DNA of 64,000 nucleotides from Pseudomonas sp. B21-015 (GTDB lineage Bacteria > Pseudomonadota > Gammaproteobacteria > Pseudomonadales > Pseudomonadaceae): NCBI RefSeq assembly GCF_024749285.1, contig NZ_CP087196.1:2480001-2544000 (forward strand). Reading direction: 5' to 3'. A program made the position numbers and the translations under genes. Shown here in pieces: positions 51,521-61,129 of the stretch; positions within the stretch are counted from its first letter, which is position 1, and each line of letters starts with the position of its first letter. Under the pieces are notes generated by a model. The model worked only from the letters and a program-made list of their open reading frames with translations, ran no database searches and had not been told where the DNA came from.

Positions 51521-52759
51521 ATGACGTTCAAGCTCCCTCGTTCCCTCCTGGCCACCAGCCTCGGCCTGACCCTCGCCCTCGGCGCCTTCTCCCCCGCAGC
51601 CTTCGCCGAACCCCACAAACAAGTCCTCGCCGATGCCGAACAGTACAAGGGTGAAGCCCTGAAACTGCTGGAGCAGTTGGTGAACATCGACTCCGGCTCC
51701 AGTTATGAACCCGGTTTGACCCAGGTGAGTGACATCGTCATCGACGAGTTGAAGAAGCTTGGCGCCAGCATTGAACTCGTGCCCAACACCCCGGACGAGA
51801 GCAACCATGTGCTCGCCACCCTCAAAGGCACCGGCAAGGCGAAAATCCTGCTGATGGCGCACATGGACACCGTGTTCAAGGAAGGCTCGGCCGCTGAGCG
51901 CCCGTTCCACATCAAGGACGGCCGCGCCTATGGGCCGGGCGTGATGGACGACAAGGGTGGTATCGTCGCCGGGATCTACGCGCTGAAAGTCCTCAAGAAC
52001 CTCGACTTCAAGGATTACGCGCAGATCACCTTCCTGCTCGACGCCAGCGAAGAAACCGGCTCGGGCGTCGCCACCGACCTGATCAAGAACACCACCAAGG
52101 CCCACGACGTGACCCTCAACCTCGAACCGGGGCGCCCGGCCGATGGCCTGGTGGTATGGCGCAAAGGCCGCGCCACCGCGGTGGTCGAGGTCAAAGGCAA
52201 GGCGGCTCACGCAGGGGTTGCGCCGCAATTGGGGCGCAACGCCGCGATGGAGGCCGCGCACCAGATACTGCAACTCGGCAAACTGGGGGACGCGCAGAAG
52301 AAAACCACCATCAACTTCACCGTGCTCAAGGCTGGCGACCGCACTAACGTGATTCCGGACCAAGCCACGGCCAAGGCTGATGTGCGAGCAGTGGTACCGG
52401 AAGAATTCGACCGGATCGAAAAGGACCTGGCGCGGGTTTCGAAGGACAAACTGATTGCCGATACGGAAGTCACCACCACCCTCAAGCGCGGATTGCCGCC
52501 GATGCCGCACACCGCAGAGTCGGATCGCTTGATGGCCATGGCCCAGGGGATTTACGGCGAAATTGGCCGTAAATTGACGGAGGAAGGCAGTGGTGGGGCA
52601 GCGGATGCCAGCCTCTCGGCCGGTGTAGGCACGCCGACGCTGGACGGGTTCGGGATTGTCGGGGGGAATATCCATACGCCTGAAGAGTACGCCGAGGTCG
52701 AGAGCGTGGCGCCGCGGATTTATCTGTTGTCGCGGATGATTATGGAGTTGGCCAAGTAG
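51521..52759 (+). CDS. Secreted M20 metallopeptidase (glutamate carboxypeptidase type)
   Basis: 412 residues from ATG 51521, with AAGGA at 9 bases and a signal peptide ending near AFSPAAFAEP (residue 29). The di-zinc site of M20 peptidases is visible: His114 in MAHMDTVF, Asp143 in GPGVMDDKGG, Glu177/178 in DASEETGS, Glu200-region in LNLEPGRPADG, and a late His replaced by the segment GGNIHTPEEYAEVES. The dimerisation domain (about 215-325, KAAHAGVAPQLGRNA) is present. The family includes carboxypeptidase G2, which releases C-terminal glutamate from folates and peptides. It acts in the periplasm or outside. Single gene flanked by REPINs. Confidence 0.88.
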   Translation: MTFKLPRSLLATSLGLTLALGAFSPAAFAEPHKQVLADAEQYKGEALKLLEQLVNIDSGSSYEPGLTQVSDIVIDELKKLGASIELVPNTPDESNHVLATLKGTGKAKILLMAHMDTVFKEGSAAERPFHIKDGRAYGPGVMDDKGGIVAGIYALKVLKNLDFKDYAQITFLLDASEETGSGVATDLIKNTTKAHDVTLNLEPGRPADGLVVWRKGRATAVVEVKGKAAHAGVAPQLGRNAAMEAAHQILQLGKLGDAQKKTTINFTVLKAGDRTNVIPDQATAKADVRAVVPEEFDRIEKDLARVSKDKLIADTEVTTTLKRGLPPMPHTAESDRLMAMAQGIYGEIGRKLTEEGSGGAADASLSAGVGTPTLDGFGIVGGNIHTPEEYAEVESVAPRIYLLSRMIMELAK

Positions 52760-52800
52760 TAATCGGCCAGACTCCAATATCAGACAGTTAAGGTGCGCAA

Positions 52801-52894
52801 CCTGTGGGAGCGAGCCTGCTCGCGATGGCGGCGGTACATTCAGCATCAATGTTGGCTGACCCATCGCTATCGCGAGCAGGCTCGCTCCCACAGG
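52801..52894. repeat. REPIN
   Basis: CCTGTGGGAGCGAGCCTGCT-CGCGATGGCGG and the inverted AGCAGGCTCGCTCCCACAGG, a nearly perfect pair about 94 bases long, placed between convergent genes where it may separate transcripts. Confidence 0.85.
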
Positions 52895-52926
52895 GATTTG
52901 CAGTGTTTCGGCTTACTGCGTACTGC

Positions 52927-53538
52927 CTAGTCGATCGGCGTACCGACAAACACCTCAAGCCCCTCGGCATACGCCGTGAACGCATCGATCAGCGGAAACT
53001 GCGTGGCCTCCACCTGATCCGGCACCACCAGGTTGGTAAAGCTCCAGGCTACCGCCAGGGTAATCCCGTCTTGCGTGATCGAGCCGTCGGTCTTCAGCGG
53101 CTGTTTTTCCAGTTCCCGCTCCAGCGCCGAATACGCCGCCGCCAATTGCCCCTCGACCCGTTCCACCCAAGGCCCGTACTGAATCTCCGCTGGTCGCAGG
53201 CTACGTTCGTAGTAAAGCTGCACCGACTTCTCACACGCCGCCAACGCCAGGCCGATCAATCGCAGCGAGCGCAATCGTTGATCCGGATCGTTGGCTATCA
53301 GGCTTTTACCCGGCGCGGCCAGGGCCTCCAGGTAGTCGATGATCAGCGTCGAATCCATCAACACTTCGCCGTCATCCAGTACCAGCGTCGGGGCCTTCAC
53401 CACCGGGTTGATCTGCTGGAACTGCTCGAAGTTTCTGAACACCGAAACCGACTCGTGTTCCAGCGGGATGCCCAGGCATTTGGCGCAAATGGCGACGCGC
53501 CGCACGTAGGGCGAATCCAGCATGCCAATCAGTTTCAT
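52927..53538 (-). CDS. Glutathione S-transferase family protein
   Basis: 203 residues. N-terminal thioredoxin-fold domain (1-78; MKLIGMLDSPYVRRVAICAK with Ser9 as probable active-site residue, the cis-proline VKAPTLVLDDGEVLMDSTLI motif that binds glutathione) and a helical C-terminal domain (90-200). Similar to YibF-type GSTs. It may detoxify electrophiles; the substrate is unknown. It is transcribed alone, convergent to the M20 peptidase. Confidence 0.88.
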   Translation of the reverse strand: MKLIGMLDSPYVRRVAICAKCLGIPLEHESVSVFRNFEQFQQINPVVKAPTLVLDDGEVLMDSTLIIDYLEALAAPGKSLIANDPDQRLRSLRLIGLALAACEKSVQLYYERSLRPAEIQYGPWVERVEGQLAAAYSALERELEKQPLKTDGSITQDGITLAVAWSFTNLVVPDQVEATQFPLIDAFTAYAEGLEVFVGTPID

Positions 53539-53647
53539 TGAGCCTCTCCTTACAGACGGTCCTTGGGGATGGACAACCTTAGCCGAGGTTCAGCGACCTG
53601 CAAACGGTTTCGCGCTCATCCTCAGGCCTATTGTTCATCCTCGAAGG

Positions 53648-54568
53648 CTAATCCTCAAAGCCTGCCTGCTCATGAATCTCATCGACCTTCAATTCCAGTC
53701 GATAAGCCACGGCAATGAACAGCGCCTGGCACAGGCACAAGGTCGCGCTCAACGAGCGGAAGGCGAACGAGCTGCCTTCGTTGACCAGCAGCACGGTGTT
53801 GGCGCGTTTGGCCAGCGGCGAGAGGTTGCTGTCGGTGATGATCAGGGTTTTCGCCTGATGGTGCTGGGCAATGCGCAGGCAGTGCTGGGTTTCCTTGCCG
53901 TAGGGCGTGAAGCTGATGGCGATTACCAGGTCATTGGCGCGCACGCTGCGCATCTGCTCGCGGTAACTGCCACCGAGGCCCGACACCAGGTGGATGCGCT
54001 TGTTGGTGTGTTGCAGGTTGTAAACCAGGTAATCGGCCACCGCGAACGAGCGGCGCACCCCGACCACGTAGATGTTGTCGGCATTCACCACCAGGTCCAC
54101 GGCCTTGTCGAAGGCCTGGTCATCGAGTTCCAGCCCCAGCCGTTCGATACCCGACAGGGTGGCGTTGATGCATTCGCGTGCCAGGTCGCCGCCACTGGCC
54201 TTCTGGGACTTGTTGGCGATCATGCTGCGGATGCGTTGCTGGTAGTTCTGCACCGGCGTGGTTTTGTGGGTGTAGGCCTCGCGGAACAGCGCCTGCATTT
54301 CGCTGAACCCGCTGAACCCGAAGCGCTGGGAAAACCGCACGATGGCCGACGGGTGCACTTCGCATTCGCGGGCGATGTCGCTGATGCGGTCGACCATGAT
54401 CCGGTCGCTCTGCTGGCTCATGTAGCTGGCGATGCGTTTGAGCTGGCGCGGCAGGCTTTCGTATTCGTTGGTGATCAGCTGCAACAGACGCTCGGCATTG
54501 ATCGGGGGGCTGGCGAGATCGCTGTCGGGCGTGCTCTCGGTCGGAGCCGGCTGATCGGTGCGGGACAT
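53648..54568 (-). CDS. RpiR-family transcriptional regulator (IolR-like)
   Basis: 306 residues from ATG 54568, preceded by AAGGAT. N-terminal HTH_6 domain (about 25-100; ASYMSQQSDRIMVDRISDIA, VHPSAIVRFSQRFGFSGFSE) and C-terminal SIS domain (about 140-280; ADNIYVVGVRRSFAVADYLV, DLVIAISFTPYGKETQHCL), which senses a phosphorylated sugar. It is divergent from the iol operon with about 310 bases between the starts, the standard position of the inositol repressor. A GGAA-N6-TTCC dyad in that gap supports control of iol genes and probably of itself. Confidence 0.88.
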   Translation of the reverse strand: MSRTDQPAPTESTPDSDLASPPINAERLLQLITNEYESLPRQLKRIASYMSQQSDRIMVDRISDIARECEVHPSAIVRFSQRFGFSGFSEMQALFREAYTHKTTPVQNYQQRIRSMIANKSQKASGGDLARECINATLSGIERLGLELDDQAFDKAVDLVVNADNIYVVGVRRSFAVADYLVYNLQHTNKRIHLVSGLGGSYREQMRSVRANDLVIAISFTPYGKETQHCLRIAQHHQAKTLIITDSNLSPLAKRANTVLLVNEGSSFAFRSLSATLCLCQALFIAVAYRLELKVDEIHEQAGFED

Positions 54569-54878
54569 AAGAAATCCTTCTGGCTTGTGCTTATAGAGAT
54601 GACGGATAGCGTCATCCCCTGACAATAGGTTGGCTGTGCGCAGTCTACAGGGTAGGCCGGAATAAAATCTTGAACTTGCGCCCGGCGTGGGGTCTGCTGA
54701 AACGATGCACGGTGTCTGGAACGCTTGTGCAAAAGCTTATTGGAAAAAATATTCCATGTAAAAATAATTAGAATAATTATTGATTGTCCGGCCCCGGACG
54801 TTTTAGTCTGCATCCACCAAGAGTGTTCGGCGCCTGCATCGCCCCGAACGCAGGCTGATAAAAATAACAGGAGCCAGC
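54569..54878. promoter_or_regulatory. Divergent iolR-like/iolC promoter region
   Basis: 310 bases without a gene. The half near iolC (54720-54790) is very AT-rich and contains the dyad at 54742-54755 and a second symmetric stretch AATAATTAGAATAATTATT. The iolC ribosome site is CAGGAG, 7 bases before the ATG. Confidence 0.6.
54742..54755. promoter_or_regulatory. Candidate IolR operator GGAA-N6-TTCC
   Basis: GGAAAAAATATTCC, matching the palindromic core GGAA-N6-TTCC that I recall as reported for the RpiR-type IolR of Sinorhizobium meliloti. It lies 124 bases before the iolC start and 174 bases before the regulator start, in the most AT-rich part of the gap. Half-sites GGAA are also seen at about 54673 and 54719. 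Confidence 0.55.
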
Positions 54879-56816
54879 ATGGGCCAGACTCGTTTTGCCA
54901 GTGGGCGTCAATTGGATCTGATTTGCCTGGGGCGCCTTGGCGTCGACCTCTATGCGCAGCAAGTCGGAGCGCGGCTGGAGGATGTGAGCAGCTTCGCCAA
55001 ATACCTCGGCGGTTCGTCCGCCAACATCGCCTTCGGCACCGCTCGGCTGGGTTTGAAGTCGGCGATGCTGAGCCGGGTAGGGGACGACCACATGGGTCGC
55101 TTCCTGGTTGAATCGCTGACCCGCGAAGGCTGTGACGTCAGCGGTATCAAGATCGATCCGGAACGCCTGACCGCCATGGTCCTGCTGGGCCTCAAGGACC
55201 GCGAAACCTTTCCCTTGGTGTTCTACCGCGAAAACTGCGCCGACATGGCGCTGCGGGCTGAAGACATCAGCGAAGCCTTTATCGCTTCCAGCAAAGCCTT
55301 GCTGATCACCGGCACCCATTTCTCCACCGACGGCGTCTACAAGGCGAGCATTCAGGCGCTGGACTACGCCGAGAAGCACAACGTCAAACGGGTGCTGGAC
55401 ATCGATTATCGACCGGTACTCTGGGGGCTGGCCGGCAAGGCGGACGGTGAAACCCGCTTCGTCGCCGACCAGAACGTCAGCCAGCACGTGCAGAAAATCC
55501 TCCCGCGTTTCGACCTGATCGTCGGCACTGAAGAAGAATTCCTGATCGCCGGCGGCTCCGAGGATTTGCTCACCGCGCTGCGTAATGTCCGGCGCCTGAG
55601 CGCGGCAACGTTGGTGGTCAAGCTCGGCCCGCAAGGTTGCACGGTGATCCACGGGGTGATCCCGGCGCGTCTCGAAGACGGCGCGATCTATCCCGGCGTG
55701 CGCGTCGAAGTGTTGAATGTGCTGGGGGCCGGCGATGCCTTCATGTCGGGTTTCCTCAGCGGTTGGCTGGAGGACGCCAGCGACGAACGCTGCTGCCAGT
55801 TGGCCAATGCCTGCGGCGGTCTGGTGGTGTCACGCCATGCCTGCGCCCCGGCGATGCCGACCCGCGCCGAACTCGATTACCTGTTCAACAGCCCGGTGCC
55901 GATCACCCGGCCGGATCAGGACGCGGTGTTGCAGCGTCTGCATCAGGTCAGTGTGCCGCGCAAACAGTGGAAGCAACTGTTCATCTTTGCCTTCGATCAT
56001 CGCGGGCAACTGGTGGAGCTGGCCCACAAGGGCGGGCGCGACCTGAGCGCTATCGGCGAACTCAAACAACTCTTTATCAAAGCGGTGGAGCGGGTCGAAG
56101 CGGATTTACGTGAGCAGGGTGTCGACGCCGATGTCGGCTTGCTGGCCGATCAACGTTTCGGCCAGGACTCGCTGAACGCCGCCACCGGTCGCGGCTGGTG
56201 GGTGGCACGACCGGTGGAGGTACAAGGCTCGCGGCCATTGGCGTTCGAACACGGGCGCTCGATCGGCAGCAACCTGATCGCCTGGCCGCAAGAACAGATC
56301 ATCAAATGCCTGGTGCAATTCCATCCCGACGATGAGCCGTTGCTGCGCTTGGAGCAGGAAGCGCAGATCAAGGGCTTGTATCAGGCCTCCCAGGTCAGCG
56401 GTCATGAACTGCTGCTGGAGATCATTCCGCCCAAGGATCACCCGTCAACCCATCCGGACGTGCTGTATCGCGCCCTCAAACGCCTCTACAACCTGGGCAT
56501 CTACCCGGCGTGGTGGAAGATCGAAGCGCAAAGTGCTGAGGAATGGAAACAACTCGACGAACTGATTCAGGAACGTGATCCGTATTGCCGTGGTGTCGTG
56601 CTGTTGGGTTTGAATGCGCCGGCGGCGGCGTTGGCCGAAGGGTTTCAGCAGGCCAGCCAGAGCCAGACTTGCCGAGGTTTTGCCGTAGGCCGGACGATTT
56701 TCCAGGAACCGAGCCGCGCGTGGATGGCCGGTGAAATCGACGACGAAACGCTGATCCGCCAGGTGCAGGGCACGTTCGTCGAACTGATCGACGCCTGGAG
56801 CACGGCCCGGGCCTGA
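54879..56816 (+). CDS. iolC: 5-dehydro-2-deoxygluconokinase fused to DUF2090 (IolC-IolJ type)
   Basis: 645 residues. N-terminal PfkB kinase (about 12-330; DLICLGRLGVDLYAQQVG, YLGGSSANIAFGTARLGLKS and the ATP/base motif VLNVLGAGDAFMSGF) followed by a DUF2090 TIM-barrel domain (about 365-640; FIFAFDHRGQLVELA, GYYPAWWKIE-like IYPAWWKIEAQ). The kinase phosphorylates 2-deoxy-5-keto-gluconate; DUF2090 is related to the aldolase that then cleaves the product, so two consecutive steps may be joined. This fusion is usual in Proteobacteria. First gene of the iol operon. Confidence 0.93.
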   Translation: MGQTRFASGRQLDLICLGRLGVDLYAQQVGARLEDVSSFAKYLGGSSANIAFGTARLGLKSAMLSRVGDDHMGRFLVESLTREGCDVSGIKIDPERLTAMVLLGLKDRETFPLVFYRENCADMALRAEDISEAFIASSKALLITGTHFSTDGVYKASIQALDYAEKHNVKRVLDIDYRPVLWGLAGKADGETRFVADQNVSQHVQKILPRFDLIVGTEEEFLIAGGSEDLLTALRNVRRLSAATLVVKLGPQGCTVIHGVIPARLEDGAIYPGVRVEVLNVLGAGDAFMSGFLSGWLEDASDERCCQLANACGGLVVSRHACAPAMPTRAELDYLFNSPVPITRPDQDAVLQRLHQVSVPRKQWKQLFIFAFDHRGQLVELAHKGGRDLSAIGELKQLFIKAVERVEADLREQGVDADVGLLADQRFGQDSLNAATGRGWWVARPVEVQGSRPLAFEHGRSIGSNLIAWPQEQIIKCLVQFHPDDEPLLRLEQEAQIKGLYQASQVSGHELLLEIIPPKDHPSTHPDVLYRALKRLYNLGIYPAWWKIEAQSAEEWKQLDELIQERDPYCRGVVLLGLNAPAAALAEGFQQASQSQTCRGFAVGRTIFQEPSRAWMAGEIDDETLIRQVQGTFVELIDAWSTARA

Positions 56817-56830
56817 TGGAACACCGCAAT

Positions 56831-56940
56831 ACCTGTGGGAGCGGGCTTGCCCGCGATGACGGCGGCACATTCAACATAAATGTGACAGCTAGATCGCTAT
56901 CGCGGGCAAGTCGAATCGTCGCACCGCCACTCCCACAGGG
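56831..56940. repeat. REPIN with an interrupted right arm inside the iol operon
   Basis: Left arm ACCTGTGGGAGCGGGCTTGC-CCGCGATGACGG; right arm TATCGCGGGCAAG then TCGAATCGTCGCACCGCC and ACTCCCACAGGG. The right arm should read GCAAGCCCGCTCCCACAGG; an unrelated stretch of about 18 bases replaces CCGCT. It lies between iolC and iolE and could attenuate or stabilise the operon mRNA. Confidence 0.7.
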
Positions 56941-56987
56941 TTTTGTGTCGCTCTTACTGGTTATGTAAAACAATAAAAGGTGCAGCC

Positions 56988-57881
56988 ATGCCCGCTATCC
57001 GAATTGGCATCAACCCGATCTCCTGGAGCAACGACGACTTGCCGTCCCTCGGTGGCGAGACGCCGTTGAGCACCGCCCTGAGCGAAGGCAAGGAAATCGG
57101 CTACGAAGGCTTCGAACTCAACGGCAAATTCCCCAAAGATGCCAAAGGCGTCGGCGACGTGCTGCGGCCCTACGATCTGGCGCTGGTCTCCGGTTGGTAT
57201 TCCAGCCGTCTGGCCCGCCGCTCCGTGGCCGAGGAAATCGACGCCATCGGCAGCCATGTCGAGCTGCTGGCGAAGAACGGCGCCAAGGTGCTGGTCTATG
57301 GCGAAGTCGCCGACTCCATTCAAGGCCAGCGCATTCCCTTGGTCGAACGCCCGCGTTTCCACACCGAGCAAGCCTGGCAGGAATACGCTGACAAACTCAC
57401 CGAACTGGCGCGTTTCACTCTGTCTCAAGGCGTGCGTCTGGCGTACCACCACCACATGGGTGCCTATGTCGAATCCCCGGCGGACATCGACAAACTGATG
57501 GCATTGACCGGCAGCGAAGTCGGCCTGCTGTTCGATTCGGGCCACTGCTACATGGGCGGCGGCGAGCCGTTGCAGGTGTTGCGCAAGCACATCGAACGGG
57601 TTTGCCACGTGCATTTCAAGGACGTGCGCAAACCGGTGGTGCAACTGGCGCGCAATAACCTGTGGAGCTTCCCGGACTGCATCATCAACGGCACGTTCAC
57701 CGTGCCCGGCGATGGCGACATCGACTTCGGCGCCTTGCTTGATGTGCTGCTGACTGCCGATTACCACGGCTGGCTGGTGGTCGAGGCCGAGCAGGATCCG
57801 GCGGTGGCGCCGAGTTACGTTTACGCCAAAAAAGGCTGCGACACCTTACGTGCGCTGCTCAACGAGAGGACCGCGCAATGA
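56988..57881 (+). CDS. iolE: Myo-inosose-2 dehydratase IolE
   Basis: 297 residues from ATG 56988, with AAGG 8 bases upstream. AP-endonuclease-2-like TIM barrel: GINPISWSNDDLPSLGGETP, YEGFELNGKFP, VRLAYHHHMGAYVESPADID, LLFDSGHCYMGGG, CHVHFKDVRKPV and GWLVVEAEQDP give the metal-binding Glu, Asp and His residues. It dehydrates 2-keto-myo-inositol to 3D-trihydroxycyclohexane-1,2-dione. It is separated from iolC by the REPIN and overlaps iolB by 4 bases. Confidence 0.94.
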   Translation: MPAIRIGINPISWSNDDLPSLGGETPLSTALSEGKEIGYEGFELNGKFPKDAKGVGDVLRPYDLALVSGWYSSRLARRSVAEEIDAIGSHVELLAKNGAKVLVYGEVADSIQGQRIPLVERPRFHTEQAWQEYADKLTELARFTLSQGVRLAYHHHMGAYVESPADIDKLMALTGSEVGLLFDSGHCYMGGGEPLQVLRKHIERVCHVHFKDVRKPVVQLARNNLWSFPDCIINGTFTVPGDGDIDFGALLDVLLTADYHGWLVVEAEQDPAVAPSYVYAKKGCDTLRALLNERTAQ

Positions 57882-58687
57882 GCCTGTTGGTCAAAAGCAA
57901 TGCGCGCGGCCGGACCATGGTCGAGCTGGGGCCGGGTGAGCTGGAATACGTCGGCTTCGCCGCTTACCGCCTGAGCCTCGGTGAAACCCTGCTGGTCAGC
58001 GCCGGCGACAAGGAACTGTGCCTGGTGTTGCTCAGTGGTCGGGTCAGCGTCAAAGGCGAAGCGCCGGGGCAGGGAGCGTTCGATTGGGACAACATCGGTG
58101 ATCGCCAGTCGGTGTTCGAAGACAAATCCCCGTTCGCGGTGTACTTGCCGCCCGGCAGCCAGGCGCAAGTGGTCGCGCTCAGCGACGTGCAAATCGCCGT
58201 CTGCGCCGCCCCCGGTTCGACCACCGAAAACCTCGGCCCACGGCTGATCAAACCCGACAGCATGAAGCGCAGCGTGCGCGGCAAGGGCGCCAACACCCGT
58301 TACGTCTGCGACATCCTGCCGGACACCGAGCCGGCCCATTCGCTGCTGGTGGTGGAAGTGCGCACGCCGTCCGGGCACTCGTCGAGCTATCCGCCGCACA
58401 AGCACGACACCGACGATCTGCCGCACCAGAGCTTTCTCGAAGAAACCTATTACCACCAGATCAACCCGCCCCAGGGCTTCGTGTTCCAGCGGGTCTACAC
58501 CGACGATCGCAGCGTCGATCAGGCCATGGCCGTGGAAAACAGCGACCTAGTCGTCGTACCCAAGGGCTATCACCCGGTCAGCGTGCCCTACGGCTATGAG
58601 TCGTATTACCTGAACGTGATGGCCGGCCCGAAACGCGTCTGGCAGTTCCATAACGATCCGCAGCACAGCTGGCTGCTCGATCTCTGA
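57878..58687 (+). CDS. iolB: 5-deoxy-glucuronate isomerase IolB
   Basis: 269 residues of the IolB cupin family: two cupin halves with NARGRTMVELGPGELEYVGF and ESYYLNVMAGP-type ends, and the metal-site stretch TPSGHSSSYPPHKHDTDDLP (His, His, Glu in the next strand EETYYHQI). It isomerises 5-deoxy-glucuronate to 2-deoxy-5-keto-gluconate, the IolC substrate. The ATG overlaps the iolE stop (ATGA). Confidence 0.94.
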   Translation: MSLLVKSNARGRTMVELGPGELEYVGFAAYRLSLGETLLVSAGDKELCLVLLSGRVSVKGEAPGQGAFDWDNIGDRQSVFEDKSPFAVYLPPGSQAQVVALSDVQIAVCAAPGSTTENLGPRLIKPDSMKRSVRGKGANTRYVCDILPDTEPAHSLLVVEVRTPSGHSSSYPPHKHDTDDLPHQSFLEETYYHQINPPQGFVFQRVYTDDRSVDQAMAVENSDLVVVPKGYHPVSVPYGYESYYLNVMAGPKRVWQFHNDPQHSWLLDL

Positions 58688-58731
58688 ATTACAACGCCTG
58701 AATTTGAACATTCGAACGGAGAACAAGCGCA

Positions 58732-60234
58732 ATGAGCGACGCCCAGGTAATAGGCCATTACATCGACGGTCAGGTACAGGACAGCGGCAGCGAGCGGTTC
58801 AGCAATGTCTTCAACCCGGCCACCGGCAGCGTTCAGGCGCGGGTCGGGCTGGCCAGCCAGAAGACCGTGGATGACGCCGTCGCCTCGGCCCTGAAGGCAT
58901 TTCCGGCGTGGTCCGAGCAATCGTCCCTGCGCCGTTCCCGGGTGATGTTCAAGTTCAAGGAATTGCTCGACCGCCATCACAACGAACTGGCCGAAATCAT
59001 CAGCCGCGAACACGGCAAGGTTCTTTCGGACGCCAAGGGCGAAGTGACCCGTGGCATCGAAATCGTCGAGTACGCCTGTGGCGCGCCGAACCTGCTGAAA
59101 ACCGATTTCAGCGACAACATCGGCGGTGGCATCGACAACTGGAACCTGCGTCAGCCGTTGGGTGTTTGTGCCGGCGTTACCCCATTCAACTTCCCGGTGA
59201 TGGTGCCGCTGTGGATGATCCCGCTGGCGCTGGTCACCGGTAACTGCTTCATCCTAAAACCCTCCGAGCGAGATCCATCGGCCAGTTTGCTGATGGCGAA
59301 ATTATTGACCGAAGCCGGGTTGCCGGACGGTGTGTTCAACGTGGTTCAGGGCGACAAGGCGGCGGTCGATGCCTTGCTGCAACATCCGGACATCGAGGCG
59401 ATTTCCTTTGTCGGTTCGACGCCGATTGCCGAGTACATCCACCAGCAAGCAACCTCGCGCGGCAAACGTGTGCAGGCCCTGGGCGGGGCGAAGAACCACA
59501 TGATCGTCATGCCCGACGCCGATCTGGATCAAGCGGCAGATGCGTTGATCGGCGCGGCGTACGGTTCGGCCGGTGAGCGCTGCATGGCGATTTCGATTGC
59601 CGTGGCGGTGGGCGATGTCGGCGACCAGTTGATTGCCAAACTGCTGCCGCGCATCGATCAACTGAAAGTCGGCAACGGCATGCAGGGCGACAGCGACATG
59701 GGGCCGCTGGTGACCGCCGAGCACAAGGCCAAGGTCGAAGGTTTTATCGGCGAAGGCGTGGCCCAGGGCGCGCAGCTGATTGTCGACGGGCGCAACTTCA
59801 AGGTGCCGGGCGCCGAGAACGGCTTCTTCGTCGGCGCGACGCTGTTCGATAACGTCACGACCGAGATGAGCATCTACCAGCAAGAGATCTTCGGGCCGGT
59901 GCTGGGCATCGTGCGCGTGCCGGACTTCGCCAGCGCCGTGGCGTTGATCAACGCCCATGAGTTCGGCAACGGTGTGTCGTGTTTCACCAGCGACGGCGGC
60001 ATCGCCCGCTCGTTTGCCCGCAGCATCAAGGTCGGCATGGTCGGCATCAACGTACCGATTCCGGTGCCCATGGCCTGGCACTCGTTCGGCGGCTGGAAGC
60101 GCTCGCTGTTCGGTGATCACCACGCGTATGGCGAAGAAGGCATTCGCTTTTACAGCCGCTACAAAAGCGTGATGCAGCGCTGGCCCGACAGCATTGCCAA
60201 GGGCCCTGAATTCAGCATGCCGACGGCCAAATAA
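58732..60234 (+). CDS. mmsA: Methylmalonate-semialdehyde dehydrogenase (MmsA/IolA)
   Basis: 500 residues, typical length. NAD-binding [31 protein letters not shown], catalytic Cys284 in [11 protein letters not shown] and [20 protein letters not shown] are the MMSDH signature. It oxidises malonate or methylmalonate semialdehyde to acetyl-CoA or propionyl-CoA without a base-catalysing Glu. In this operon it serves the last step of inositol breakdown. GGAG lies before the ATG, 44 bases after iolB. Confidence 0.94.
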   Translation: MSDAQVIGHYIDGQVQDSGSERFSNVFNPATGSVQARVGLASQKTVDDAVASALKAFPAWSEQSSLRRSRVMFKFKELLDRHHNELAEIISREHGKVLSDAKGEVTRGIEIVEYACGAPNLLKTDFSDNIGGGIDNWNLRQPLGVCAGVTPFNFPVMVPLWMIPLALVTGNCFILKPSERDPSASLLMAKLLTEAGLPDGVFNVVQGDKAAVDALLQHPDIEAISFVGSTPIAEYIHQQATSRGKRVQALGGAKNHMIVMPDADLDQAADALIGAAYGSAGERCMAISIAVAVGDVGDQLIAKLLPRIDQLKVGNGMQGDSDMGPLVTAEHKAKVEGFIGEGVAQGAQLIVDGRNFKVPGAENGFFVGATLFDNVTTEMSIYQQEIFGPVLGIVRVPDFASAVALINAHEFGNGVSCFTSDGGIARSFARSIKVGMVGINVPIPVPMAWHSFGGWKRSLFGDHHAYGEEGIRFYSRYKSVMQRWPDSIAKGPEFSMPTAK

Positions 60235-60259
60235 TTCACTTGTGCGGAGAACAACAATA

Positions 60260-61081
60260 ATGAACAAACCCCTGCGATTCGCCCTGAACCGTATGGTCGC
60301 CCCACGTTTGTCCCTGCCGGCGTTCATCGAATTGGCGGTGACCCTCAAGGCCGACGCCATCGAGATCCGCAACGACCTCAAGGGTGTCGAGATCGAGGAT
60401 GGCACCGCACCCGAGCACGTCCGTGAGCTGTGCGCGGCCAAAGGCATCACCGTGCTGTCGATCAACGCGCTGTATCCGTTCGATGTCTGGAATGACGAGC
60501 GCCGTGCACACGCGCTCAAGCTCGCCGGTTATGCCCGTGATTGCGGCGCGCAGGGTTTGGTGATGTGCCCGTTGAACGACCGCGCCGATCCACGAACCGA
60601 GGCACAGCGTGCTTCTGGGTTGCGCACGGCGCTGAGCGAACTGGCGCCGATCCTGCGCGATCACGGCATCCTCGGCTTCATCGAACCGCTGGGTTTCGAA
60701 GAATGTTCGCTGCGGCGCAAACGCACGGCGGTCGATGCGATCAAGGCCATCGGCGGGCTGGACGTGTTCCGTCTGGTGCATGACACCTTTCACCATCACC
60801 TGGCCAGCGAACATGAATTCTTCCCCGAGCTGACCGGCCTGGTGCACATCTCCGGTGTCGAAGATGCCGAGGCGCCGCTGGCGACCATCCGCGACGGCCA
60901 TCGGGTGCTGGTGGGCGAGGGCGACATCCTTGGCAACGCGGCACAGATCGAAACCTTGCTCGCTACCGGCTACAGCGGCTACCTGTCGTTCGAACCGTTT
61001 GCCGACAGCGTCCATGGCCTGGCGGATATCCAGCTAGCGATCGGCGCGAGCATGGATCACCTGCAGAAATCCCTGGCCTGA
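60260..61081 (+). CDS. iolI: 2-keto-myo-inositol isomerase-like TIM-barrel protein (IolI)
   Basis: 273 residues from ATG 60260, with GGAG 11 bases upstream; the frame before it overlaps mmsA. AP-endonuclease-2-like TIM barrel with metal ligands in GFIEPLGFEECSLR, RLVHDTFHHHLASEH, LVHISGVED and SGYLSFEPFAD. IolI interconverts 2-keto-myo-inositol with 1-keto-D-chiro-inositol and so admits other inositol isomers. Members of this fold are hard to tell apart; an IolH-like role is possible. Confidence 0.85.
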   Translation: MNKPLRFALNRMVAPRLSLPAFIELAVTLKADAIEIRNDLKGVEIEDGTAPEHVRELCAAKGITVLSINALYPFDVWNDERRAHALKLAGYARDCGAQGLVMCPLNDRADPRTEAQRASGLRTALSELAPILRDHGILGFIEPLGFEECSLRRKRTAVDAIKAIGGLDVFRLVHDTFHHHLASEHEFFPELTGLVHISGVEDAEAPLATIRDGHRVLVGEGDILGNAAQIETLLATGYSGYLSFEPFADSVHGLADIQLAIGASMDHLQKSLA

Positions 61082-61129
61082 CATCTCCTCCTACAGGGGA
61101 TCGGATTTGCATACGGAAAAGGTGCAAGC

